From CAZNPH01 sp964574985 (GTDB lineage: Bacteria; Bacteroidota; Bacteroidia; Bacteroidales; SM23-62): a stretch of 64,000 bases of DNA. Positions 8,854-17,517 of this stretch are shown one piece after another. The DNA lies in the NCBI GenBank assembly GCA_964574985.1, contig CAZNPH010000008.1, positions 1-64,000 of the forward strand. The letters run 5' to 3'. The notes below the pieces were generated by a model. It ran no database searches. It was not told the origin of the DNA and worked only from the letters and a program-made list of their open reading frames with translations. Both the position numbers and the translations under genes were made by a program. Every line of letters begins with the position of its first letter. Within the stretch, counting starts at the first letter, position 1.

Positions 8854-10197
8854 TCATTCATTTTCCTTGTGTTCCTCTCCGTTGGGCCAATACTTTTTAA
8901 CCAGTGCTTCCCTGATTCCAACTTCTGATTTGGTAAAATTTTTGGCAAACAATTCCCAGGCCGTGTCCAGCATTGTATCCACTTTAATGTTTACATCGAT
9001 CGCAAGCAATTTCTCAGAATATTCACCGGCATAGTCCAGGGTCCGTTTATCATAATCCGTCAGGTCGAATCCGTTTTCCAGTTTGGTCTTCGCGTTGGCC
9101 GCATCCGCGTAGAGTCTGACCGCCGCATTCATGACCTGTGGATGGTCTTCCCTGGTTTTCTTGCCGATCACCAGCTGTTTCAACCGGGACAGGGACCGGA
9201 AGGGATCCACGATCACCTTTCCTATGTCGGTATCCCTTCTCAGGAACAATTGCCCCTCGGTAATATAGCCCGTATTGTCCGGAACGGCATGGGTGATGTC
9301 CCCACCGGAAAGGGTGGTCACTGCAATGATGGTAATGGAACCGCTTTCAGGGAATTGAACCGCTTTTTCGTATATCTTTGCCAGATCGCTGTAAAGGGAA
9401 CCGGGCATACTGTCCTTGGAAGGGATCTGGTCCATCCGGTTGGAAACAATGGCCAGGGCATCTGCAAAAAGGGTCATGTCGGTAAGCAGAACCAGTACTT
9501 TTTCTTTCTTCTCCGTAGCATAATATTCGGCGGCGGTCAGGGCCATATCCGGAACCAGCAACCGTTCCACTGGAGGATCCTCAGTGGTATTGACGAAAGC
9601 GATGATGCGGTCGAGGGCTCCTGCATTTTCAAAAACATTCCTGTAATAGAGGTAATCATCATTGGACAACCCCATGCCGCCAAGGATGATCTTGTCCGCC
9701 TCTGCCCGCAGGGCAACCATGGCCATCACCTGGTTGAAAGGCTCACCCGGGTCTGCAAAGAAAGGGATCTTCTGGCCGGTCACCAGGGTATTGTTCAGAT
9801 CAATCCCGGCAATGCCCGTGGTAATGAGCTGGGAAGGCTGTTCACGCCTGACCGGGTTCACTGACGGACCTCCGATTTCCTGTTCCTTGCCCATCAGCTC
9901 CGGTCCCCGGTCAATCGGATCCCCGTATGCATTCAGGAATCTTCCTGCCAGATCTTCTCCGACTTTCAAAGCCGGCGGGCGGCCCATAAAAATCACTTCC
10001 GCATTGGTTGGGATCCCCTCTGTTCCTCCGAAAATCTGAAGGGTCACTTCATCGCCGAGGATCTTTACCACCTGGGCCAGTTTCCCCTGGACCAGGGCAA
10101 GTTCCTCGTACCCGATCCCGCTGGCATGCATCATGCAGGTGGCTTTTGTGATCTGGGTGATCTTTCTGTATATCTTTTGAAACGCCTTTTTTTCCAT
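8854..10197 (-). CDS. atpB: V-type ATP synthase subunit B (non-catalytic head)
   Basis: A 447-residue V-type B subunit that alternates with A in the hexameric head. It has the B-type beta-barrel start, the conserved DPFRSLSRLKQL region and a nucleotide-fold core (PFFADPGEPFNQ) without a canonical catalytic P-loop, as expected for B. Its start codon overlaps the stop of subunit A (TGATG arrangement), which points to coupled translation. Length matches the family. Confidence 0.96.
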   Translation of the reverse strand: MEKKAFQKIYRKITQITKATCMMHASGIGYEELALVQGKLAQVVKILGDEVTLQIFGGTEGIPTNAEVIFMGRPPALKVGEDLAGRFLNAYGDPIDRGPELMGKEQEIGGPSVNPVRREQPSQLITTGIAGIDLNNTLVTGQKIPFFADPGEPFNQVMAMVALRAEADKIILGGMGLSNDDYLYYRNVFENAGALDRIIAFVNTTEDPPVERLLVPDMALTAAEYYATEKKEKVLVLLTDMTLFADALAIVSNRMDQIPSKDSMPGSLYSDLAKIYEKAVQFPESGSITIIAVTTLSGGDITHAVPDNTGYITEGQLFLRRDTDIGKVIVDPFRSLSRLKQLVIGKKTREDHPQVMNAAVRLYADAANAKTKLENGFDLTDYDKRTLDYAGEYSEKLLAIDVNIKVDTMLDTAWELFAKNFTKSEVGIREALVKKYWPNGEEHKENE

Positions 10198-11954
10198 CAG
10201 GATTTTTTTCTTTCATTAAGGACTGATTCAAGCTCTTTCTCGTATTTCTTGAAGTCGGCGGACTGAAATTCCGAGTAGTTCATTTGTTTCAGGGTATTGA
10301 TGATCTGCTTAAAATATTTGGAAACTTCCTCAAAAAATTCAAATTCAAAAACCAGGTCACAGATATGCAGGACTTTTTCAAGCATGTATTTCTGCCGTTC
10401 GAATGACGTAATCTGATCCACCTTGTCAAAGGCATCCTGCTGCAGGATGATAAAATCAATAACTTCCGATTTCCAGAACTGATCGTGATATTCGATGGGG
10501 ACGCCATCGTCTCCCAGAATATTGATCTGTTCCTGCACTTCCCTGCCACGGATCAGAATGTCCTTGGTTCTGTCCACATTGTCTGTCCAATGCTCACCGA
10601 TTTCCCTGGACATGTATTCACGCACCTCCTCATATTCCAGGTACTTGGAATAACTGTCTGTGGGATCGATGGCAGGATAACGTTTGCTGTCGGCCCTTTG
10701 CTGGGACAATGCATAGAAACAACGGGCGGCTTTTTTGGTGGCTTCGGTCACCGGCTCCTTCAGATTGCCCCCGGCCGGTGATACCGTACCGATAAAAGTG
10801 ATCGATCCGTTTTTCCCGTTGTACAGTTCCACATACCCTGCACGTGAATAGAAATTGGCAATGATGGCCGACAGGTCCATCGGGTAGGCATCCGGCCCGG
10901 GAAGCTCTTCCATCCGGTTGGACATTTCCCTGAGGGCCTGTGCCCACCGGGAAGTGGAATCGGCCAGTAAAAGGATCTTCAGTCCCATGGCGCGGTAATA
11001 TTCTGCAATGGTCATGGCGGTATAGACAGATGCTTCCCTGGCAGCCACCGGCATATTGGAGGTATTTGCAATGATGGTGGTCCGTTCGATCAGTTTTCTG
11101 TTTGTCCTGGTATCTTCCAGTTCAGGGAATTCCTTGAATATTTCCACGACCTCATTGGCCCTCTCCCCGCATGCCGCAATGACCACCATATCGGCATCGG
11201 CCTGCTGGCTGAGGGCATGCTGCAAAACCGTTTTCCCGCTTCCGAAAGGACCGGGAATAAAGCCCGTTCCGCCTTCCGTGATGGGATTGAGTGTATCGAT
11301 GGTGCGAACCCCTGTTTCCAGAACCTTGAAAGGCCTGTGTTTGTTCCTGTAAGCTTTGATTGGTATTTTTACCGGCCAGTTCTGCATCATGGGGATCTCA
11401 TGATCTTTACCATCCTGGCCCTTGATCACCGCGATGGTTTCTTCAACGGTATATTCTCCTTTGCCGGCAACCGACTGCACCGTATACTTACCCTGCATTT
11501 TGAAAGGGACCATGATCTTATGGGGCATCCAGTTTTCCTTCACTTCACCGAGCCAGTCACCCGCCTGAACTGTATCACCTTTCCCGGCGACCGGTTTGAA
11601 CGCCCATTTTTTTTCACGGCTCAGGGCCGGGGTGTATTCACCCTTTTTGAGAAAAACCCCGGTCATTTTGTCCAGGTCATTCTGCAATCCGTCGAAATTC
11701 TTGGAGAGTATCCCCGGTCCGAGTTCCACATCCAGCATATTTCCCACGAATTCAACTTCGGAACCGACTTTCAGGCCACGGGTACTGTCGTATACCTGTA
11801 TATATGCCTGATCGCCGCTCACCTTTATGATTTCGGACATGAGACCCACGCCGTCGTGACTGACCATGCAGATCTCGTTCTGCCGGACATAACCGTCCAG
11901 CTTGACGGATACCAGGTTGGCGACGATCCCTTGTACTTTTCCTTTGGAGCGCAT
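10197..11954 (-). CDS. atpA: V-type ATP synthase subunit A (catalytic head)
   Basis: A 585-residue catalytic A subunit. The P-loop is GPFGSGKT (235-242). The A-type non-homologous insert lies at about 110-190. CGERANE and LADSTSRWAQALREMSNR follow in the expected order, with the catalytic Glu in GERANE. It couples ATP hydrolysis or synthesis to ion flow through I and K. It lies 7 bases after the DUF2764 gene and overlaps subunit B. Confidence 0.97.
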   Translation of the reverse strand: MRSKGKVQGIVANLVSVKLDGYVRQNEICMVSHDGVGLMSEIIKVSGDQAYIQVYDSTRGLKVGSEVEFVGNMLDVELGPGILSKNFDGLQNDLDKMTGVFLKKGEYTPALSREKKWAFKPVAGKGDTVQAGDWLGEVKENWMPHKIMVPFKMQGKYTVQSVAGKGEYTVEETIAVIKGQDGKDHEIPMMQNWPVKIPIKAYRNKHRPFKVLETGVRTIDTLNPITEGGTGFIPGPFGSGKTVLQHALSQQADADMVVIAACGERANEVVEIFKEFPELEDTRTNRKLIERTTIIANTSNMPVAAREASVYTAMTIAEYYRAMGLKILLLADSTSRWAQALREMSNRMEELPGPDAYPMDLSAIIANFYSRAGYVELYNGKNGSITFIGTVSPAGGNLKEPVTEATKKAARCFYALSQQRADSKRYPAIDPTDSYSKYLEYEEVREYMSREIGEHWTDNVDRTKDILIRGREVQEQINILGDDGVPIEYHDQFWKSEVIDFIILQQDAFDKVDQITSFERQKYMLEKVLHICDLVFEFEFFEEVSKYFKQIINTLKQMNYSEFQSADFKKYEKELESVLNERKKS

Positions 11955-11961
11955 AATTTTT

Positions 11962-12819
11962 TTATCTGTTAATCATACTGAATTCTTCCGGCAGTTCATA
12001 AGAAGACTGGAGGTCACGGATCAGCTTTTCGAACATTTCCCTGCCCGTTTCCTTGTCCAGTTCTTTCCACCGGAACACAATAAACAACTTAATCAGGTAC
12101 CCGATAATTGTTTCAACGGTAAAATAATAAAAGAAGGTATGCTCATCAATGTATTGCCATTTGAGCAGGTCCTGTTTTCGCTCCCGTTTATAAAAGTCTT
12201 CTTCTTCAGCCAGCCGGTTCATCTCATTCAGATAATCGTCGTCGGTCATGATCTCAATATTTCTCCCCCTGGACTTCAACAATTGCATGGTAAGATCATT
12301 TCTGCCGACGATCTCCTGATCCATCTTCTTGTCAAATTTCCTGCACAGGTGAGCCGTCAGGATATTTTTTGCATTCAATTCAAATTCAAACCATTGCCTC
12401 AGAAATGGATTACCGGTTATCAACACATGTTCATAAAATCCCTCCATCAGGATATTGTTGAACTCCTCCTCCGGAATGTCTTTTTCCTCATCAAGAAAAT
12501 CCTCGATGAAACTGATCAAATAACCGGGGAGCAATGGTTCCTGCTTTAAAATGGCATTCAAACGACTGATCTGTTCCTCAAAATCTTCAAGGGAAAAGTT
12601 TCCCAGTGGATCGGGATCAAACTCTTTTTTCTGAAGGAAATTGATCAGGTTGTGGTGATCCCTGGGCAGAAACAACAATTCAATCAGGGCAAAATCATCC
12701 GTAGTGAGTTCCTGTTCCATATATTCCCTGAAAGCCAGCAAGGTTGAAGAAAACTTGCTGTCTTCAAACATCAGATCGGGCAATCCTGAAATAAAACAAT
12801 GATAATATTTTTTAAACAT
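11962..12819 (-). CDS. DUF2764 protein of the V-ATPase operon (subunit C-like candidate)
   Basis: A 285-residue acidic, largely helical soluble protein with no signal peptide. The opening FKKYYHCFISGLPDLMFED and its place between subunits E and A match the DUF2764 family, which occurs at the same spot in V-ATPase operons of Bacteroidota, Chlamydia and spirochaetes. No subunit C/d gene is present, so this protein may bridge the shaft and the rotor ring in its stead. That role is inference from position. It lies 25 bases after E and 7 bases before A. Confidence 0.85.
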   Translation of the reverse strand: MFKKYYHCFISGLPDLMFEDSKFSSTLLAFREYMEQELTTDDFALIELLFLPRDHHNLINFLQKKEFDPDPLGNFSLEDFEEQISRLNAILKQEPLLPGYLISFIEDFLDEEKDIPEEEFNNILMEGFYEHVLITGNPFLRQWFEFELNAKNILTAHLCRKFDKKMDQEIVGRNDLTMQLLKSRGRNIEIMTDDDYLNEMNRLAEEEDFYKRERKQDLLKWQYIDEHTFFYYFTVETIIGYLIKLFIVFRWKELDKETGREMFEKLIRDLQSSYELPEEFSMINR

Positions 12820-12844
12820 CCCTTCCCTGTCCTCAGATTATAGC

Positions 12845-13465
12845 CTATTCTTTATCTTCACCAAAAAGCAGATCGTTCATTCTCGGACGAAGGAACTCCT
12901 TGATGAATGCTTCAAAATCGGATTCAGTAAAACTGATGGTATAGCTCCCGTCTTTGGGCCCCATTTCAAAACCTTTTTCCATCTCATCGCTGTATTTCAG
13001 GGTCAATCCCTTATCCAGCAATTCTTTGGCCTTTGATTTGAAATATTGTTCAATTTCCTTTTGCTTTTTTGCCGGCAACATTACGGAAAGATCAACATTC
13101 CCTGCCTGGGGGTTCCAGTTCCCGGCCATCTTCATGATCACCTCATTCATGAATTCCTGATCTTCGAATGATTTTTCAGCTGTTTTCCTGATCGATTTGG
13201 TCTGGATCAGGCCGGAGATCTTTTGCTTCAGCGAATCAAGGACTTGTCTGGAGGACAACCGCAATTCCGAAGTCATGTTGTCCTTGTGCTCACTGGCCTT
13301 TTTCTCTGCATCCGAGACGATTTTTTCCGCTTCGGATTTGGCATTGTCAACAATTTCTTTGGCTTCCTTTTCAGCCTCTTCCCTTATCTTTTCAGCTTCC
13401 TTTTTCCCTTTGGATACACCTTCCTCGTATATCTTGCTGGTGAGCTCCTGGAGTTTGTTTTCCAT
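12845..13465 (-). CDS. atpE: V-type ATP synthase subunit E (peripheral stalk)
   Basis: A 206-residue peripheral-stalk subunit. The N-terminal two fifths are an alanine/glutamate/lysine-rich coiled coil (for example KIREEAEKEAKEI), followed by a globular C-terminal domain. The ATG at 13465 is preferred over one 21 bases upstream, because the upstream one falls inside the -7 element at 13484-13491. This is the first gene of the operon. The partner stalk subunit G is not encoded here. Confidence 0.9.
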   Translation of the reverse strand: MENKLQELTSKIYEEGVSKGKKEAEKIREEAEKEAKEIVDNAKSEAEKIVSDAEKKASEHKDNMTSELRLSSRQVLDSLKQKISGLIQTKSIRKTAEKSFEDQEFMNEVIMKMAGNWNPQAGNVDLSVMLPAKKQKEIEQYFKSKAKELLDKGLTLKYSDEMEKGFEMGPKDGSYTISFTESDFEAFIKEFLRPRMNDLLFGEDKE

Positions 13466-13483
13466 GATACAGAATTTTGGATG

Positions 13484-13491
13484 CAAAATTA
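13484..13491 (-). promoter_or_regulatory. -7 element of the V-ATPase operon
   Basis: TAATTTTG on the minus strand matches TAnnTTTG, 18 bases before the chosen start of subunit E. It is the only exact match near the head of the seven-gene operon. No well-placed -33 TTTG is visible. Confidence 0.5.
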
Positions 13492-13584
13492 TTTTTTTTG
13501 CAACTCCGGTAATACAGGATTTACCCTAATTCCAAATACGGGTTTTCCCTATATTATTTTTTCCTGTGTTTCAGGCGATTTATT

Positions 13585-13592
13585 TATTTTTG
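13585..13592 (+). promoter_or_regulatory. -7 element of the patatin-like gene
   Basis: TATTTTTG on the plus strand matches TAnnTTTG, 22 bases before the ATG at 13615. It faces away from the V-ATPase promoter, so 13466-13614 is a divergent promoter region. Confidence 0.5.
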
Positions 13593-13614
13593 TTCCCGGA
13601 TTCAAATCAATGCA

Positions 13615-14361
13615 ATGAAAAAGAAATATAAAACCGGACTGGTGCTGAGCGGGGGAGCAGCCAGGGGTTTTGCCCACGCGGGTGTCATGAAGGCCCTGCG
13701 TGAAAAAAACATTTCCCCCGATGTGATTTCAGGTGTCAGTGCCGGTTCCATTGCAGGCGCGTTTTTCGCCGACGGGTATGAACCAGATGAAATCCTGGAC
13801 ATCTTTCAGAAGAAAAAAGTCTTTGAATTTGTACGGTTGTCTTTTACCGGCAGCGGACTGCTGGATATCAGCGGACTTAAAAAAGTGCTGGAAGACCATC
13901 TGCACGCCAGGAAAATCGAAGATCTGAAAACATCTTTTTATGTATGCGTTACCAATTTCCGGACAGGAAAACCCGAATATCTCAACAAAGGCGACCTGGT
14001 CAGTACCGTTGTGGCTTCCTCCAGCATTCCCGTGCTGTTTAAACCGGCAAAAATAAACCACCGGATTTATTTTGACGGAGGGGTGACCGATAATTTGCCT
14101 GTAGAACCCATCAGGGACAGATGCAAAAAAATCATTGGCGTGCATGTCAATCCGGTAGGAGAGGAAGAATTCGAATCAGGTCTGGTCAAAATTGCAGCCA
14201 GATCCTTTCATGTAAGTGTGGCATCCGGCATTGAACAAAAGAAGGAATTCTTCAAATACTTCATCGAGCCCCAGGAATTGCGCAAATACCTGATGATGGA
14301 TGTATCCAAAGGCAAAGAGATGTTCAACGCAGGTTACCGGGAAGCAATCAAAATCCTGTAG
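13615..14361 (+). CDS. Patatin-like phospholipase (RssA/YlbK type)
   Basis: A 248-residue lipid acyl hydrolase. It has the patatin oxyanion motif SGGAARG (12-18), the nucleophile elbow GVSAGS with Ser42, and the catalytic Asp154 in FDGGV, giving a complete Ser-Asp dyad. There is no signal peptide or transmembrane helix, so it is probably cytosolic or peripheral. It transcribes away from the V-ATPase operon and converges on the EF-G gene with only four bases between the stops. Physiological substrate unknown. Confidence 0.92.
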   Translation: MKKKYKTGLVLSGGAARGFAHAGVMKALREKNISPDVISGVSAGSIAGAFFADGYEPDEILDIFQKKKVFEFVRLSFTGSGLLDISGLKKVLEDHLHARKIEDLKTSFYVCVTNFRTGKPEYLNKGDLVSTVVASSSIPVLFKPAKINHRIYFDGGVTDNLPVEPIRDRCKKIIGVHVNPVGEEEFESGLVKIAARSFHVSVASGIEQKKEFFKYFIEPQELRKYLMMDVSKGKEMFNAGYREAIKIL

Positions 14362-14365
14362 AAAC

Positions 14366-16432
14366 TCATTTCTTTTCCTCCCTGGCCTTTCTGAGCAGTT
14401 CTTCCTGCTCGGCAGCAGGAAGGGGGGTGTATTTGCTGAATTCCATTGAATAGCTGGCACGGCCGCTTGAAAGGTTCCTGAGCTGGGTGGCATATCCGAA
14501 CATTTCCTTCAGAGGCACAAAACCGCTCAGTTTTTGCGCTCCTTTCCTGTATCTTCTCATGGAGGTGATCTTTCCCCTTTTTTTGTTCAGGTTTGCGAGC
14601 ACGTCACCGATATATTCGTCGGGGGTATTGACCTCGATTTTCATCATGGGCTCCATCAATATTGGAGAAGCATCCATAAAGCCCTTCCGGAAGCACACGG
14701 ATGAGCACGTCTGAAAAGCCATATCCGATGAATCAACCGGATGATGGCTTCCGTCCAGCAGAACCACCCGGACATCCACAATGGGAAATCCCGCGAGAAC
14801 CCCTTCTTCCATCACCCTCATAATCCCCTTTTTCACCGAAGGAATGAATTCGGCGGGAATGACACCTCCCTTGATGTGATCAACAAACTCGAAACCTTTG
14901 CCTTTGTTGGGCTCCATCCGCATGTCCACATGGGCATACTGGCCTTTCCCACCGGTTTGTTTCACATGTTTGTGGCTGATTTCTGTCTCCGCATCCAGTG
15001 TTTCCCGGAAAGCAACCGCCGGTTCACCCATTTCTGCATTCACCTTGAATTCATGCTTCAGCCGGTCAGCAATGATCTCCAGATGCAACTCACCCATTCC
15101 GGAGATCACGGTCTCTTCGGTTTCTTCATTGAACCGGACATTGAATGAAGGATCCTCATTGGCCAGCCGGGCGAGTGCTTCCCCCAACTTGCCACGGTCC
15201 TTGCGGTTAGCCGGATTGATCTTCATCTGGATCACCGAGGGAGGCACATGAATCGATTCCAGGAACAGCGGATGCTCCGGATCACACAGGGTGTCGCCGG
15301 TCTTGGTATATTTCATCCCCACCAGTGATATGATGTCGCCTGCAACCGCTTCGGTGATCTCTTCCCGGTCCTTTGCCCGGATTCTGAATATCCGCCCGAT
15401 CCTTTCCTTTTGATCCTTGGTTGAATTATAGACCTGCATACCCGACCGGAGCTCACCGGAAAATATCCTGATGAATGTCTGCTGGCCCACATAGGGATCA
15501 TTGATGATCTTAAAGGCAAGTGCTGAAAAAAGTTCACCCCGGGAAGGTTTTCTCGTATGGGATTTTTCCGGTTCGTTAACATCCATTCCCACGATGGCAC
15601 CCACATCAACGGGGGAGGGAAGATATCCCACAATGGCATCCAGCAACAGCTGAATTCCCTTATTTTTATAGGCGGCCCCGCATAAAACCGGTGTGATCAT
15701 CAACCGCAGGGTATTGTCCCGGATGGCTTTCTTCAACAGGTCATGTGGTATTTCCTTTTCATCCAGAAACAGTTCCATGATCTCGTCATTGAAATCAGCG
15801 ATCTTTTCAATCAGCAGTTCCCTGCCTTGTCGAGCTTGTTCCATGTATTCAGCGGGCACATCCTCTTCCACCCGCTCAAAATCACGGAAAAAATATGCTT
15901 TCTGTTCAACCAGGTCAATGATACCTTCAAAACCATCTTCTTTTCCTATGGGCAAATGCAAGACAACGGCATTGGCATCCAGATATTTGTTCATCTGTTC
16001 GACCACCTGCCCGAAATCAGCCCCGGTCCGGTCCATCTTGTTGACAAAAGCGATCCTGGGAACCCTGTACTGGTCGGCCTGGTTCCATACGGTTTCACTT
16101 TGTGGTTCCACTCCTCCCACGCCGCAGAAAACAGCGATCATCCCGTCGATCACACGCAATGAACGTTCCACTTCAAGCGTGAAATCCACATGACCAGGGG
16201 TATCGATGATGTTGATGGTGGTGCCGCTCCACCGGCAGGAAATGGCCGCAGAGGCAACGGTGATCCCCCTTTCCTGCTCCTGTTTCATGAAATCCATGGT
16301 GGCCTGCCCGTCATGTACTTCTCCCATTTTCCGGGTAGACCCGGTGAAATAAAGCAAACGTTCGGTAACCGTGGTTTTTCCCGCATCGATATGGGCTGCT
16401 ATCCCGATGTTTCTGAGGTCCGTTAATTTCAT
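14366..16432 (-). CDS. fusA: Elongation factor G (stand-alone copy)
   Basis: A 688-residue translocation GTPase with intact motifs: AHIDAGKTT (13-21), the switch I region QERGITVASAA, DTPGH (77-81) and NKMD (131-134). Domains II-V follow, ending in FGYATQLRNLSSGRASYSME. It is complete and near normal length. It stands alone between the patatin gene and an IS remnant, not beside rpsL/rpsG as the usual str-operon copy does. It may therefore be an EF-G paralogue; its N-terminus resembles the spirochaete/mitochondrial EF-G1 type, which is a tentative reading. It has its own -7 element at 16462-16469. Confidence 0.92.
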   Translation of the reverse strand: MKLTDLRNIGIAAHIDAGKTTVTERLLYFTGSTRKMGEVHDGQATMDFMKQEQERGITVASAAISCRWSGTTINIIDTPGHVDFTLEVERSLRVIDGMIAVFCGVGGVEPQSETVWNQADQYRVPRIAFVNKMDRTGADFGQVVEQMNKYLDANAVVLHLPIGKEDGFEGIIDLVEQKAYFFRDFERVEEDVPAEYMEQARQGRELLIEKIADFNDEIMELFLDEKEIPHDLLKKAIRDNTLRLMITPVLCGAAYKNKGIQLLLDAIVGYLPSPVDVGAIVGMDVNEPEKSHTRKPSRGELFSALAFKIINDPYVGQQTFIRIFSGELRSGMQVYNSTKDQKERIGRIFRIRAKDREEITEAVAGDIISLVGMKYTKTGDTLCDPEHPLFLESIHVPPSVIQMKINPANRKDRGKLGEALARLANEDPSFNVRFNEETEETVISGMGELHLEIIADRLKHEFKVNAEMGEPAVAFRETLDAETEISHKHVKQTGGKGQYAHVDMRMEPNKGKGFEFVDHIKGGVIPAEFIPSVKKGIMRVMEEGVLAGFPIVDVRVVLLDGSHHPVDSSDMAFQTCSSVCFRKGFMDASPILMEPMMKIEVNTPDEYIGDVLANLNKKRGKITSMRRYRKGAQKLSGFVPLKEMFGYATQLRNLSSGRASYSMEFSKYTPLPAAEQEELLRKAREEKK

Positions 16433-16461
16433 GATCCCGCTGCTTTTTCGTAAATGAGCCG

Positions 16462-16469
16462 CAAAAGTA
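16462..16469 (-). promoter_or_regulatory. -7 element of the EF-G gene
   Basis: TACTTTTG on the minus strand fits TAnnTTTG, 29 bases before the EF-G start. The -33 region has no clear TTTG. Confidence 0.5.
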
Positions 16470-16691
16470 TAAAATTAACTTGAAATTGAGGAATTATAAA
16501 GAACAAACCAAATCAGTTAATCCGCAATGCGAATATCAGCTGATTAAGAAATGTATCCCGGCTGCTATCATGATTTTTTCATTTTTGATACAACACCGGA
16601 TTCGAGACCATTTCTGACCTTAAACAATCCGTGAACAAAATCTTCCTCCGGGGCTACCATGGGTTCTTTCCTGTGAAATGATACATAGGGA

Positions 16692-17448
16692 ATACGCGAC
16701 TTTAGCTGTTGGAACCAATTTTTATGCATGATGTTCGGACGGCTTACGCATAGTGAAAGCATTCATGATATAGCTAATTGTTTGAAAGCGCATCAAAAAA
16801 AGATTTATCATCTTGGTATCAAACAAGCAGTCTCTCATTCAACCATTTGGATAACACCGTATACGCTTTGGACTCAACTACCATTGACTTATGCCTGAGT
16901 GTTTTTCCATGGGCCAAGTTTAGAAAGAAAAAGGCAGCAGTGAAAATGCATACAATGCTTGATCTGCGTGGTAACATTCCGGTATTTATCGACATTACAG
17001 ATGGCAAAGTTCATGATGTGAATACACTCGACTTGACAGATTTCGAGCCCTATGCTATCTGTGTGATGGATTGTGTGATGGATAAAGCCTACGTGTTTCT
17101 TCCACCAAAGTAGATAAAACAAAAGGATTGAAATGTGACCAGACAATCAAACTTACAGTTGTAATCGAATTGTTTTTTAAGTGGATAAAACAGCACTTAA
17201 GAATAAAAGCTTTTTGGGGATATTCGCCCAATGCTGTCAAAACACAAATTTGGATTGCCATCTGTACTTATTTGACAATTGCATTGGCAAAAAAGCAACT
17301 ACAAAGTGATCTCTCATTATACGAAATCTCACAAATCCCTGACGTATCTGTGTTTGATAAAACGCCTTTAAATGAGCTACTTACAAACTTTTCAAAGAAC
17401 GAAAAAATCAAAGAATTTTATAATCAATTGAATTTGTTCGATTTATAA
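16692..17448 (+). pseudogene. Decayed IS4-family (DUF4372-type) transposase
   Basis: Broken pieces of one transposase lie in order on the plus strand but in different frames. An N-terminal piece (about 16692-16850) reads RDFSCWNQFLCMMFGRL and LKAHQKKIYHLGIKQ. The core (16838-17100) contains YALDSTTIDLCLSVFPWAKF and LDLRGNIPVFIDITDGK. A C-terminal piece (about 17095-17448) contains VELFFKWIKQH-like IELFFKWIKQHLRIKAF and SPNAVKTQIWIA. Sequence normally between these pieces is missing, and the frame changes near 16850 and 17095. The catalytic DDE set is therefore incomplete and the element is inactive. Imperfect inverted ends may exist at 16508-16526 and 17451-17467, but this is weak. The segment is visibly more AT-rich than its neighbours. 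16470-16690 holds nothing else I recognise. Confidence 0.85.
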
Positions 17449-17517
17449 CGCGACACTAATGACTTGGGTTAATAAAAATAATCCGTAATTTGGAATTCAT
17501 GATTTAATCAGGCCAGA

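Noticed and set aside
16568..16762. 64-codon minus-strand open frame at the IS remnant
   Set aside because: Its right part is antisense to the transposase N-terminal piece; the rest matches nothing.
16508..17467. Intact, mobile IS with defined ends
   Set aside because: Transposase is broken in several places and the candidate inverted ends are poor; no target-site duplication could be fixed.
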